From NCBI RefSeq assembly GCF_011058165.1, contig NZ_JAALEG010000001.1:1-64000 (forward strand): a stretch of 64,000 bases of DNA, in the 5' to 3' direction. The translations under genes were made by a program, and so were the position numbers. The notes beneath the pieces were generated by a model. It was given only the letters and a program-made list of their open reading frames with translations. It was not told the DNA's origin and searched no databases. The stretch comes from Rhodococcus aetherivorans. Lineage in GTDB: Bacteria; Actinomycetota; Actinomycetes; Mycobacteriales; Mycobacteriaceae. Below are positions 38,443 through 47,583 of the stretch, one piece after another (position 1 is the stretch's first letter; the number at the start of each line of letters is the position of its first letter).

Positions 38443-39265
38443 CATCGTGACCGGCGGCCGCAAGGCCGCGGTCCTCGGCAGCCCCATCGCGCATTCGAAG
38501 TCCCCGCTGTTGCACCTGGCGGCCTACCGGGCGCTGGGGCTGACGGACTGGACGTACGAGCGCATCGAATGCACCGGCGAGCAGCTGCCGGCGCTGGTGG
38601 CCGGGCTCGGCCCCGAGTGGGTCGGGGTGTCGGTGACGATGCCCGGCAAGTTCGCGGCGCTCGAGTTCGCCACCGAGCGTACCGACCGGGCGGTGCTGAT
38701 CGGCTCGGCGAACACCCTGGTGCGGACCGCGGACGGCTGGCGGGCCGACTGTACCGACGTCGACGGCGTCACCGGCGCGCTGCGCGCCGCCGGCGTCGGG
38801 GATCTGACCGGCGCCTCGGCGGTGGTGGTCGGGGCCGGGGGGACGGCGCGCCCGGCCCTCGTGGGGCTCGCCGAGCTCGGGGTCACGTCGGTGACCGTCG
38901 TCGCCCGCAGCGAGCTCCGGGCCGCCGAGACCTTCGACTGTGCCGAGGCGGTGGGCATGAAGCCGCGCTGGCTGCCGTTCGACGCCCCGGAACTCGGGGA
39001 GGTGTGCGCGTCCGCGGGCGCGCTGGTGAGCACCGTGCCGGCGGCGGCGGCCGCGCCCTACGCGCAGCAGCTCGGCCGCGCGCCGTTCGTCCTCGACGCG
39101 ATCTACGACCCGTGGCCCACGCCGCTCGCCGAGGCCGCCGCGGCGCACGGCTCGGTCGTCGTGGGTGGCCTGCAGATGCTGCTGCACCAGGCGTTCGGCC
39201 AGGTCGAGCAGTTCACCGGCCGGCTGGCCCCGCGGGAGGCGATGGCGGCGGCCGTCGCCGGCTGA
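38432..39265 (+). CDS. aroE: Shikimate dehydrogenase
   Basis: A 277-residue enzyme reducing 3-dehydroshikimate to shikimate with NADPH. The substrate side shows AAVLGSPIAHSKSPLLH, VGVSVTMPGKFAALEFA with the catalytic lysine, SANTLVR with the conserved Asn, and DCTDVDG with the catalytic Asp. The nucleotide loop is VVVGAGGTARPAL. DAIYDPWPTPLAEAA and GGLQMLLHQAFGQVEQFTG close the fold. The GTG start lies 11 bases inside mltG. In related genomes the next genes are the prepilin-peptidase-like gene and aroC; here about 3 kb of other genes intervene. Confidence 0.94.
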   Translation: MADDIVTGGRKAAVLGSPIAHSKSPLLHLAAYRALGLTDWTYERIECTGEQLPALVAGLGPEWVGVSVTMPGKFAALEFATERTDRAVLIGSANTLVRTADGWRADCTDVDGVTGALRAAGVGDLTGASAVVVGAGGTARPALVGLAELGVTSVTVVARSELRAAETFDCAEAVGMKPRWLPFDAPELGEVCASAGALVSTVPAAAAAPYAQQLGRAPFVLDAIYDPWPTPLAEAAAAHGSVVVGGLQMLLHQAFGQVEQFTGRLAPREAMAAAVAG

Positions 39266-39271
39266 ACCACC

Positions 39272-39328
39272 GGTAGGTGCTACCGTCCGGTTGCACATCG
39301 TCCGGGTAGGTGCAACCATGAAGTTGCA
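39272..39328. promoter_or_regulatory. Candidate ArsR-type operator: nested TGCAAC/GTTGCA repeats
   Basis: GGTTGCAC (39289-39296) is inverted as GTGCAACC (39310-39317), and TGCAAC (39311-39316) is inverted again as GTTGCA (39323-39328) with six bases between. A 13-base sequence GGTAGGTGC[T/A]ACC is also directly repeated at 39272-39284 and 39305-39317, 33 bp apart. The cluster lies just upstream of the SRPBCC-ArsR operon, where an autorepressor would bind. Confidence 0.55.
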
Positions 39329-39351
39329 TGTCATCGGACGAGGAGGTTCCC

Positions 39352-39792
39352 ATGGACACGCAGGACCGCATCGAACGGGAGATCCGCATCGAGGCGCCCG
39401 CCGCTCGGGTGTGGCAGCTCGTCGCCCGGCCCGGCTGGTGGATCGGCGACGGCGACCGTTCCGGGCACACCGTGACCACCGACGGCGACCTGATCGTCGT
39501 CCACGACCCGCGGTACGGGAAGTTCCCGATGTACCGGGTGGCGTCCGATGAGCCCCGATACCTCGCGTACCGCTGCTCGGCGGTGATCGACGAGCCGCCC
39601 CGTGACGGCGCCGCCACCCTCGTCGAGTTCTTCCTCACCGAGGTGGGCGGCGGCACCGTCCTGCGCGTCGTCGAGAGCGGGTTCGGCGCCCTGGACGGGA
39701 CCCCGGCACAGCGCCGCGAGGCGTTCGAGGGCAACACCGACGGCTGGCGGCAGCAGCTCGACATCGCCAAACGGGACGTCGAGAGTGCCTGA
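39352..39792 (+). CDS. SRPBCC (AHSA1/START-like) domain protein
   Basis: A 146-residue helix-grip protein of the AHSA1/polyketide-cyclase superfamily. RIEREIRIEAPAARVWQLVARPGWWIGDG is the N-terminal strand-helix, and the C-terminal long helix contains QRREAFEGNTDGWRQQLDIAKRD. These proteins bind hydrophobic small molecules and often sit next to an ArsR regulator, as here. AGGAGG at 39341-39346 defines the ATG at 39352; a further in-frame ATG at 39328 overlaps the proposed operator and lacks a ribosome site. The stop overlaps the ArsR gene by eight bases, so both are made together. Confidence 0.82.
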   Translation: MDTQDRIEREIRIEAPAARVWQLVARPGWWIGDGDRSGHTVTTDGDLIVVHDPRYGKFPMYRVASDEPRYLAYRCSAVIDEPPRDGAATLVEFFLTEVGGGTVLRVVESGFGALDGTPAQRREAFEGNTDGWRQQLDIAKRDVESA

Positions 39793-40126
39793 CCCCGCCG
39801 ATTCCGCCGTCGGCGCGGTGCTCGCGGCGCTGGCCGACCCGACCCGCCGGCTCATCCTCGGCACGCTCGCCGAACTGGGGAGGGCCAGCGCCACCACGCT
39901 CGCCGGGCGGGTCCCGGTCTCGCGCCAGGCGGTGGTCAAGCAACTCCAGATCCTCGAGACCGCGGGCCTGGTCGACGCCGCCCGCGCCGGCCGGGAGGTG
40001 CTCTACACCCCGCGCCCCGAGACCCTGGACGGCTCGGCCCGGTGGCTCGCCGAGCTGGCCGACGCCTGGGACCGCCGTCTCGGGGCGGTGAAACGCGCCG
40101 CCGAAGAGGGCCGGCCCTCCCGCTGA
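39785..40126 (+). CDS. ArsR-family transcriptional regulator
   Basis: A 113-residue winged helix-turn-helix repressor. LAALADPTRRLILGTLAELGRASATTLAGRVPVSRQAVVKQLQILETAGLV is the standard ArsR DNA-binding core, followed by the wing GREVLYTPRPE and a dimerisation helix with WLAELADAWDRRL. No cysteine pair is present, so metal sensing is unlikely; it belongs to the ArsR group linked to SRPBCC proteins. The GTG start lies within the SRPBCC gene. Autoregulation through the repeats at 39272-39328 is proposed. Confidence 0.85.
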   Translation: MPDPADSAVGAVLAALADPTRRLILGTLAELGRASATTLAGRVPVSRQAVVKQLQILETAGLVDAARAGREVLYTPRPETLDGSARWLAELADAWDRRLGAVKRAAEEGRPSR

Positions 40127-40155
40127 CCGGCGGAGGAAGAAAATTCCGCGCCGGA

Positions 40156-40182
40156 TGTCGATCCACCCGCCGGCCGTTCGTG
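40156..40182 (+). promoter_or_regulatory. Candidate ECF42-type promoter upstream of the YCII gene
   Basis: TGTCGA (40156-40161) followed after 17 bases by CGTG (40179-40182). As I recall, ECF42 promoters read TGTCGA in the -35 region and CGAC/CGTC at -10, so one base deviates. It lies 57 bases before the YCII start, consistent with autoregulation. Confidence 0.4.
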
Positions 40183-40238
40183 TACAGGTTGGATCACCGG
40201 CACGGGGCCGGGGACCGCCACCGCGAGGAGGATCGGCC

Positions 40239-40592
40239 ATGACCCAGTACCTGCTGAGCATCTACCAGCCCGACGGTGACCCGCCGCCGCCGGAGTTCCT
40301 CGACCCGATCATGCGCGACGTCGAGGCCGTCGATGCCGAGATGCGTGCCGCCGGCGTCTGGGTGTTCGCCGGGGGACTGCACCCCCCGAGCACCGCCACC
40401 GTGCTCCGGCTCGCGGGCGACGGCATCCTCACCACCGACGGCCCGTACCTCGAGGGCAAGGAACACATCGGCGGGTTCACCGTGATCGAAGCGCCCGACC
40501 TCGACGCCGCCCTGGAGTGGGGCCGCAAGCTCGCCCGCGCGATCACGCTGCCGATCGAGGTGCGGCCGCTGCAGGGCGGGCACTGCGGGTGA
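40239..40592 (+). CDS. YCII/DGPF-domain protein
   Basis: A 117-residue protein of the YCII-related (DGPF) family, a small ferredoxin-like fold. QYLLSIYQPDG starts the domain, followed by GVWVFAGGLHPPSTATVLR, TDGPYLEGKEHIGGFTVIEAPDLDAALEWGRK and the C-terminal strand IEVRPLQ. Genes of this type are the standard partner of ECF42 sigma factors, one of which starts seven bases downstream. GAGGAGGA at 40225-40232 is a strong ribosome site. The biochemical role of the DGPF proteins is not known; they may be the output of the sigma factor rather than an anti-sigma factor. Confidence 0.88.
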   Translation: MTQYLLSIYQPDGDPPPPEFLDPIMRDVEAVDAEMRAAGVWVFAGGLHPPSTATVLRLAGDGILTTDGPYLEGKEHIGGFTVIEAPDLDAALEWGRKLARAITLPIEVRPLQGGHCG

Positions 40593-40599
40593 CACGCCC

Positions 40600-41826
40600 G
40601 TGCCCGAGGTGACGGACGCGGAGATCGCGCGCGTGTTCCGCGCCGAACACGGCCGTGCGGTCGCCGCGCTCGTCCGCGCCTTCGGGGACATCGACCTGGC
40701 CGAGGAATCCGTGCAGGACGCGTTCGCCGTCGCCGTCGCCCGGTGGCCGGTCGACGGGCTGCCGCCGAGCCCGGCCGGGTGGATCGTCACCACCGCCCGG
40801 CGCCGCGCGATCGACCGGATCCGCCGGGAGAAGGCCCGCGCCGGCAAGCACGCCGACGCCGCCCGGCTGCACGAATCCGGGGACACCGCCGTCGACGGCG
40901 AGGAGACCGTCGTGCCCGACGACCGGCTGCGCCTGATCTTCACGTGTTGCCATCCCGCGCTGGCGCCCGCCGCCCGCGTCGCCCTCACGCTGCGGTTGCT
41001 CGGCGGCCTGACCACGGCCGAGATCGCCCGGGCCTTCCTCGTCCCGGAGACGACCATGGCGCAGCGGCTGGTGCGCGCCAAGGGCAAGATCCGCGACGCC
41101 CGCATCCCGTACCGCGTTCCGGACCCCGGTGAGCTACCCGCCCGCCTCGGCTCCGTGCTCGCCGTCGTCTATCTCGTCTTCACCGAGGGGCACACCGCGG
41201 CCGGTGGGGACCGGCTGGTCCGCGACGACCTGTGCACCGAGGCGATCCGGCTCGCCCGCCTGCTGGCCGAGCTCATGCCCGACGAACCCGAGGTACTGGG
41301 CCTGCTCGCGCTGCTGCTGCTCGCCGACGCGCGACGACCGGCCCGCACGAACGCCGCCGGGAATCTGGTGCCCCTCGCCGAGCAGGACCGCGGGCTGTGG
41401 GACCGCGACCGGATCGCCGAGGGACAGGCCCTCGTCCGGCGCTGCCTGCGGCTCGGGCGGCCCGGCCCGTACCAGATCCAGGCCGCGATAGCCGCCGTCC
41501 ACGGCGACGCCGCCACGGTCGAGACGACCGACTGGCGGCAGGTCGTCGCGCTCTACGATCAGCTGCTCGTCGTCGCACCCACCCCGGTCGCCGCCCTGCA
41601 CCGGGCAGTCGCGGTGGCCGAGGTCGACGGCCCCGCCGCGGGTCTCGCCCTCGTCGACGCCCTCGACCTGGACCGCTACCACCTGTTCCACGCGGTGCGC
41701 GCCGACATGCTCCGCCGGCTCGGCCGCATCCCGGAGGCCACCGCGGCGTACGACGCGGCGCTCGCGCGGACCGCCAACGCCGCCGAGCGCGGCTTCCTGC
41801 AGCGCCGTCGCGCCGAGCTCAGCTGA
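40600..41826 (+). CDS. ECF42-type sigma factor with long C-terminal extension
   Basis: A 408-residue extracytoplasmic-function sigma factor. Region 2 includes ALVRAFGDIDLAEESVQDAFAVAVARWP and the DNA-melting WIVTTARRRAIDRIRRE. Region 4 is RVALTLRLLGGLTTAEIARAFLVPETTMAQRLVRAKGKIRDA. Unlike simple ECFs it continues for about 220 residues with the helical, TPR-like extension of ECF42 (VYLVFTEGH, LLALLLLADARRPARTN, YQIQAAIAAVHGDA, YDQLLVVAPTPVAALHRAVAVAE). ECF42 factors have no anti-sigma factor, and the extension is thought to be needed for activity. The GTG start is seven bases behind the YCII gene. The end overlaps the convergent DUF1622 gene by eight bases. Confidence 0.9.
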   Translation: MPEVTDAEIARVFRAEHGRAVAALVRAFGDIDLAEESVQDAFAVAVARWPVDGLPPSPAGWIVTTARRRAIDRIRREKARAGKHADAARLHESGDTAVDGEETVVPDDRLRLIFTCCHPALAPAARVALTLRLLGGLTTAEIARAFLVPETTMAQRLVRAKGKIRDARIPYRVPDPGELPARLGSVLAVVYLVFTEGHTAAGGDRLVRDDLCTEAIRLARLLAELMPDEPEVLGLLALLLLADARRPARTNAAGNLVPLAEQDRGLWDRDRIAEGQALVRRCLRLGRPGPYQIQAAIAAVHGDAATVETTDWRQVVALYDQLLVVAPTPVAALHRAVAVAEVDGPAAGLALVDALDLDRYHLFHAVRADMLRRLGRIPEATAAYDAALARTANAAERGFLQRRRAELS

Positions 41827-42193
41827 CCGGCGACTCCTCCGCCGGCGGCCCGGTCCTGCCGTTCTGCCACGGCCACCGGCCGGAGATCTCGAGCTGCAGG
41901 GACCAGCTCAAGAAGGTCCGGATGAGGACGATGACCGCCAGTACCCCTACCGAGGTGAAGGTGGGGGTGACGGCGACCGTCTTGATGATGTCCGCGGCCA
42001 CCAGGAATTCGAGACCGAGCAGGATCGACCGCCCGAGATCGCGCCGGTAGCGTTCGTAGATCGGTGCGGCGGCGGAGCGGCGCCAGGACCGCACGGCGAC
42101 CCAGCTCGCCACCGCCGCACCGACGACGATCACCGCCACCCCGACCACGTCGACGGCGCCGCCGACGGTCTCGAGCACGCGGGACAGCTCCAT
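41819..42193 (-). CDS. DUF1622-family membrane protein
   Basis: A 124-residue membrane protein with three hydrophobic segments, about 13-36, 58-72 and 78-94, and the pattern YERYRRDLGRSILLGLEFLVAADIIKTVAVTPTF that marks DUF1622. GGAGG lies five bases before the ATG at 42193. Function unknown; the family is small inner-membrane proteins with a conserved Arg/Gly/Glu helix. It converges on and overlaps the sigma factor gene by eight bases and faces away from the DnaA-box pair at 42263. Confidence 0.8.
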   Translation of the reverse strand: MELSRVLETVGGAVDVVGVAVIVVGAAVASWVAVRSWRRSAAAPIYERYRRDLGRSILLGLEFLVAADIIKTVAVTPTFTSVGVLAVIVLIRTFLSWSLQLEISGRWPWQNGRTGPPAEESPVS

Positions 42194-42262
42194 GCGAACC
42201 TCCGGGGTGCGGACGGGACGATTCGGTCATGTTCGCAGGTCCGGCTCGATCCGTCCCGGCAA

Positions 42263-42294
42263 CCGGTTGTCCACACCCGGACCGGTTATCCACA
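42263..42294 (+). promoter_or_regulatory. Two directly repeated DnaA boxes
   Basis: CCGGTTGTCCACA (42263-42275) and CCGGTTATCCACA (42282-42294) are 19 bp apart in the same orientation. TTATCCACA is the perfect consensus DnaA box and TTGTCCACA differs by one base. They lie in the divergent gap before the prepilin-peptidase-like gene. Confidence 0.65.
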
Positions 42295-42355
42295 GATTCC
42301 GCCTGCGGGCGGCGAGATCGCCGTGCCGGCGCCGCGCGCGCGGCACGCTGCCGCC

Positions 42356-42961
42356 ATGACCGTATTGCTGTTCGCCGTGCTCGGCGCCGCGGCCGGTGCC
42401 GGCGCGCACCGCCTCGTCGCCCGCCTCGCCGGGCGCCACCCACCGCGCGGGGTGTGTGAGGCCGCCGCCGCGGCCGGCGGCGCCGTGGCCGTGCTCGCCA
42501 CCGCCACGGCACCGGGTGCGGCCGCCGTCGCGGCGCTGATCTGGTGGTGTGTGTGCCTGAGCGCGGCCGACCTGTCGGCGCGGCGGCTGCCGAACGTCCT
42601 GACGGTGCCGGGCGCCGCCGTCGTCCTCGCGGTCGCCGCAGGAGCGGGACACGCGGCCCCCGCGCTCGCCGGGGCGGTCCTGCTGGCCGGGCCGTACCTG
42701 CTCGCTCACCTGGCCGCCCCGCGGAGTCTCGGCGCGGGCGATGTGAAGCTCGCCGCCGGGCTGGGGGCGGCCGCGGGCGCGAACGGCGCGGCCGCGTGGA
42801 CGACGGCGGCCCTGCTGCCACCGCTGCTCACCGCCGCGGCGGGCGCCGTCGTCGTCGGCGCGGGTTGGGTACGGGCACATCGCCGCCCGCGCGGTGTGGT
42901 GCTGCCGCACGGGCCGTCGATGTGCGCGGCGGCCGTCGCCGCGGTCCTGGCGGCGGGTTGA
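42356..42961 (+). CDS. A24-family prepilin-peptidase-like membrane protein
   Basis: A 201-residue, alanine-rich polytopic protein of the type IV prepilin peptidase (A24) family. The two catalytic aspartates are D72 ([14 protein letters not shown]) and D129 in the GxGD motif ([14 protein letters not shown]). There is no N-terminal methyltransferase domain, so it is a short peptidase-only form, as found in the aro region of mycobacteria and rhodococci (Rv2551c-like). It may process pilin-like proteins. No good ribosome site precedes the ATG at 42356; a GTG at 42323 in frame would add 11 residues. It leads into aroC with a 47-base gap. Confidence 0.83.
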   Translation: MTVLLFAVLGAAAGAGAHRLVARLAGRHPPRGVCEAAAAAGGAVAVLATATAPGAAAVAALIWWCVCLSAADLSARRLPNVLTVPGAAVVLAVAAGAGHAAPALAGAVLLAGPYLLAHLAAPRSLGAGDVKLAAGLGAAAGANGAAAWTTAALLPPLLTAAAGAVVVGAGWVRAHRRPRGVVLPHGPSMCAAAVAAVLAAG

Positions 42962-43008
42962 CCGGGGCGGCGTCCTGCCGGTGGCGGTGCACGTGGAAGG
43001 ATGGGATT

Positions 43009-44196
43009 GTGCTGCGCTGGATAACTGCTGGAGAGTCCCATGGTCCCGCCCTCGTCGCGATGCTCGAGGGGATGGTCGCCGGCGTCGAGGTGACGTCGAG
43101 CGACATCTCGGAGCAGCTGGCGCGGCGCCGCCTCGGCTACGGCCGCGGCGCGCGCATGAAATTCGAGGCCGACAAGGTCACCATCCTCGGCGGCGTCCGG
43201 CACGGCCACACCCTCGGCGGCCCGGTGGCCATCGAGATCGGCAACACCGAGTGGCCCAAGTGGGAGACCATCATGTCCGCCGACCCGGTGGACGCCGAAC
43301 TGCTCGCCGGGCAGGCCCGCAACGCGCCGCTGACCCGTCCGCGACCCGGCCACGCCGACTACTCCGGCATGCTCAAGTACGGCTTCGACGACGCCCGGCC
43401 CGTTCTCGAGCGCGCCAGCGCCCGGGAGACTGCGGCCCGCGTCGCCGCCGGCACCGTGGCCCGCAACTTCCTGCGCCAGGTGTTCGGCGCCGAGGTCGTC
43501 TCGCATGTGATCTCCATCGGCGCGTCCGAACCCTACGTGGGGGTGGAGCCGACCGGCGCCGACCTCGCCGCCATCGACGCCAGCCCGGTGCGGGCCTTCG
43601 ACAAGTCGGCCGAGGAGTCGATGATCGCCGAGATCGAGGCCGCCAAGCGCGACGGTGACACCCTCGGCGGTGTCGTCGAGGTCGTGGTGCACGGCTTGCC
43701 CGTCGGTCTCGGCTCGTTCATCAGCGGTGCCGACCGGCTCGACGCCCGGCTCGCCGCGGCCCTCATGGGCATCCAGGCCATCAAGGGCGTCGAGGTCGGC
43801 GACGGCTTCGAGACCGCCCGCCGCCGCGGCAGCGTCGCCCACGACGAGATGCGGCCCGGCCCCGACGGCGTGCTCCGCTCGACCAACCGGGCCGGCGGCC
43901 TCGAGGGCGGCATGACCAACGGCGAGGCGCTGCGGGTGCGGGCCGCGATGAAGCCCATCTCCACGGTGCCGCGCGCCCTCGCCACCGTCGACATGTCGTC
44001 CGGCGAGGAGGCCGTCGCGATCCACCAGCGCTCCGACGTGTGCGCCGTGCCCGCGGCCGGCGTCGTGGCCGAGGCGATGGTGGCGCTCGTCGTGGCGCAG
44101 GCCGCGCTCGAGAAGTTCGGGGGCGACTCGATCGACGAGACCCGCACCAACGTCCGCAACTACCTCGAGGCCGTCGCGGCCCGGGTGCCACGGTGA
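43009..44196 (+). CDS. aroC: Chorismate synthase
   Basis: A 395-residue FMN-dependent enzyme making chorismate from EPSP, the last common step of aromatic amino acid synthesis. [20 protein letters not shown] is the N-terminal signature, and further conserved blocks are [38 protein letters not shown] with nearby [12 protein letters not shown], and [22 protein letters not shown]. The start is GTG at 43009, with GGAAGG eight bases upstream, giving the usual MLRWITAGE opening. It is followed by aroK after four bases. Confidence 0.96.
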   Translation: MLRWITAGESHGPALVAMLEGMVAGVEVTSSDISEQLARRRLGYGRGARMKFEADKVTILGGVRHGHTLGGPVAIEIGNTEWPKWETIMSADPVDAELLAGQARNAPLTRPRPGHADYSGMLKYGFDDARPVLERASARETAARVAAGTVARNFLRQVFGAEVVSHVISIGASEPYVGVEPTGADLAAIDASPVRAFDKSAEESMIAEIEAAKRDGDTLGGVVEVVVHGLPVGLGSFISGADRLDARLAAALMGIQAIKGVEVGDGFETARRRGSVAHDEMRPGPDGVLRSTNRAGGLEGGMTNGEALRVRAAMKPISTVPRALATVDMSSGEEAVAIHQRSDVCAVPAAGVVAEAMVALVVAQAALEKFGGDSIDETRTNVRNYLEAVAARVPR

Positions 44197-45891
<1,695 letters not shown>

Positions 45892-45908
45892 TCCGCTGAG
45901 TCCCCTCG

Positions 45909-45951
45909 ACGGGCCGGCGCACCGAAGGGTGCGCCGGCCCGTTCCCTTTTT
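45909..45951 (+). terminator. Rho-independent terminator closing the aro operon
   Basis: A 15-bp perfect stem, 45909-45923 with 45928-45942, a four-base loop GAAG, then a TCCCTTTTT tract to 45951. Confidence 0.95.
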
Positions 45952-46112
45952 CCGGGATCCCCTCGGCTTACTCGGCCCCGAGGTAATTCGAACTGGACGG
46001 AATCAAAGAATTTTCCGAATCGAAGGTCGCGGCCCCACCGAACGGCCGACCGCAGCCACGAAAATGAAAGACTTTTCGCCGCAACGTGTTCGGATCCGCC
46101 CTCGGCTCTTCG

Positions 46113-46142
46113 TTGATTTCCGGGTGGTACCGGCCGTACGAT
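46113..46142 (+). promoter_or_regulatory. Promoter of the ThrRS-paralogue leader
   Basis: TTGATT (46113-46118) and TACGAT (46137-46142) are separated by 18 bases, a good sigma-70/SigA-type match. The leader peptide ATG at 46150 is seven bases after the -10 box, so transcription should begin at or next to this ATG. Confidence 0.55.
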
Positions 46143-46149
46143 TCCCGTC

Positions 46150-46215
46150 ATGATGAACGCTCAGCAGGTCACGACGACGCCGGATGCCTTCCGGCGCCGC
46201 GTCGCTCACTGCTGA
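46150..46215 (+). CDS. Threonine-codon leader peptide (21 residues)
   Basis: A 21-codon frame starts with two adjacent ATGs and contains three consecutive threonine codons ACG ACG ACG (46171-46179) before a Pro and an Arg-rich end, with TGA at 46213-46215. It has no Shine-Dalgarno sequence but begins right after a promoter, so it would be translated from a leaderless message. A six-pair hairpin CGCCGG/CCGGCG (46178-46183 with 46191-46196) starts within the third Thr codon. It lies 96 bases before a threonyl-tRNA synthetase-like gene. A run of codons for the amino acid handled by the downstream enzyme is the classic sign of ribosome-mediated attenuation; this reading is inferred. Confidence 0.6.
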   Translation: MMNAQQVTTTPDAFRRRVAHC

Positions 46216-46226
46216 CCCACCACGCG

Positions 46227-46253
46227 AGCCCCGGGAGTCGACGTCCCGGGGCT
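46227..46253 (+). terminator. Hairpin between Thr leader peptide and ThrRS-like gene (candidate attenuator)
   Basis: AGCCCCGGGA (46227-46236) pairs perfectly with TCCCGGGGCT (46244-46253) over a seven-base loop. It starts 11 bases after the leader stop. The following tract is only TTCG, so it may act as an intrinsic terminator of weak type, a pause site or a Rho-dependent element. A further stem CTCTCG/CGAGAG (46280-46285, 46292-46297) sits just before the synthetase ribosome site. Confidence 0.55.
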
Positions 46254-46311
46254 TTCGTCGTGTTCGGGCACGTCGCTTCCTCTCGCCGACACGAGAGTCG
46301 AGGAACGGATC

Positions 46312-47538
46312 ATGAACGGTGCAGATCACCGAGTGCTCGGTCGCGAACTCGAAATGTTCGCCACCGCACCGATAGTGGGTGCGGGCCTTCCGCTGTGGCT
46401 GCCGGACGGTGCGGTGATCCGTGCCGAACTCGAGGCCTTCGCCGCCGAGGTGGCGGCCGAAACCGGCTGTCGCCGCGTCTACACCCCGGTGCTCGCCAAG
46501 AAGGAATTGTTCGTCCGGTCCGGCCACTGGTCCAAATTCGCCGACGACATGTTCCCCGAGATGCGGGTCGGAGGCGAGAGTTTCGTTCTCCGGCCCGCCA
46601 ATTGCCCCCACCACGCCCAGATCTTCGCCTCGCGGGGCCGCAGTTACCGCGACCTGCCGATCCGCCTGTCGGAGCTGGGATCGATGTTCCGCAGCGAACT
46701 GTCCGGCGTGCTCGCCGGCCTGAGCCGGGTCCGGCAGATCAGTCTCGACGACGCGCACGTGTTCTGCGCGCCCGAACAGGTCGGCGCGGAGGTGGAACTC
46801 GCGCTGAGTGCGATCGAGCGCTGCTACGGGGTCCTCGGGCTCGACGACCGGCGTTACCGCCTGTCCCTGGGTGACGCCGGCGGGCGGTATCTCGGCACCG
46901 GCGAGCAGTGGGCGCACGCCCAGGATCAACTGCGCGGAGCGCTCGAACGGCGCGGGCTGGACTTCTTCGAAGCCGAAGGGGAGGCCGCGTTCTACGGTCC
47001 GAAGATCGACATCCAGGTCGCCGGCGCGCACGGGCGCGAGGAGACCGTGTCCACCGTCCAGCTCGACTTCACTCAGCCCGAGCGCTTCGGCCTCGAATAC
47101 ACCGGCGAGGACGGGCGCAGGCATCGGCCCGCGATGATCCACCGGGGTGTGCTCGGGTCGATGGAGCGGCTGATCGCGATGCTCGTCGAACGCTTCGAAG
47201 GGCGCATGCCGCCCTGGCTGTCGCCCCGCCAGGTGGCGGTCCTGCCCGTCGGGGACGGCCACGGCGACGGGGCCGGCAGGCTGCGGGACAGGTTGGTGGC
47301 CGAGGGGATTCGCGTCGACGTGCTCGCCGGGGGTTCGTTGGGCAGCCGTATCCGGGCCGCGCGCCTGCACCGCGACCCGTACATCGCGATCGTCGGCGAT
47401 GAGGAACTCGCGGACGAGACCGTCAGCGCACTGGTGCCGCAGTCGGGGCAGCGGGCGTGCCTCGGGCGCGAGCAGTTCGTGCAACGGGTGCGGGCCGACG
47501 TCCGGGGCCGGGTCCTGCGTCCGTCCGCGCTGCCGTGA
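46312..47538 (+). CDS. Truncated threonyl-tRNA synthetase paralogue (no TGS or editing domain)
   Basis: A 408-residue protein covering only the catalytic and anticodon-binding domains of ThrRS. It begins DHRVLGRELEMF, which aligns with the start of the catalytic core, so the roughly 240-residue TGS and editing region is missing. The zinc ligands are intact: C98 (NCPHHAQIF), H149 (DDAHVFC) and H277 (MIHRGVLGSMERL). AFYGPKIDIQV and VQLDFTQPERFGLEYTGEDG are typical; the anticodon domain starts at WLSPRQVAVLPV. The usual CPGH is CPHH. GAGGAA precedes the ATG. It might be a stress- or inhibitor-induced backup ThrRS (compare resistance-type ThrRS genes), or charge a carrier instead of tRNA. The upstream Thr leader suggests control by Thr-tRNA supply. 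Confidence 0.85.
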   Translation: MNGADHRVLGRELEMFATAPIVGAGLPLWLPDGAVIRAELEAFAAEVAAETGCRRVYTPVLAKKELFVRSGHWSKFADDMFPEMRVGGESFVLRPANCPHHAQIFASRGRSYRDLPIRLSELGSMFRSELSGVLAGLSRVRQISLDDAHVFCAPEQVGAEVELALSAIERCYGVLGLDDRRYRLSLGDAGGRYLGTGEQWAHAQDQLRGALERRGLDFFEAEGEAAFYGPKIDIQVAGAHGREETVSTVQLDFTQPERFGLEYTGEDGRRHRPAMIHRGVLGSMERLIAMLVERFEGRMPPWLSPRQVAVLPVGDGHGDGAGRLRDRLVAEGIRVDVLAGGSLGSRIRAARLHRDPYIAIVGDEELADETVSALVPQSGQRACLGREQFVQRVRADVRGRVLRPSALP

Positions 47539-47551
47539 ACGCCCCCTCGTG

Positions 47552-47578
47552 GACGCCGGCCGAGGGGGAGCCGGCGTC
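47552..47578. terminator. Hairpin between convergent genes
   Basis: GACGCCGGC (47552-47560) pairs with GCCGGCGTC (47570-47578) over a nine-base loop, without a T-run. It lies in the 45-base gap between the ThrRS paralogue and the P-type ATPase gene and may stop transcription from both sides. Confidence 0.55.
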
Positions 47579-47583
47579 TCGGG

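Noticed and set aside
42263-42294. The DnaA-box pair as a chromosomal origin
   Set aside because: Only two boxes, no AT-rich unwinding region, and dnaA/dnaN/rpmH are absent.
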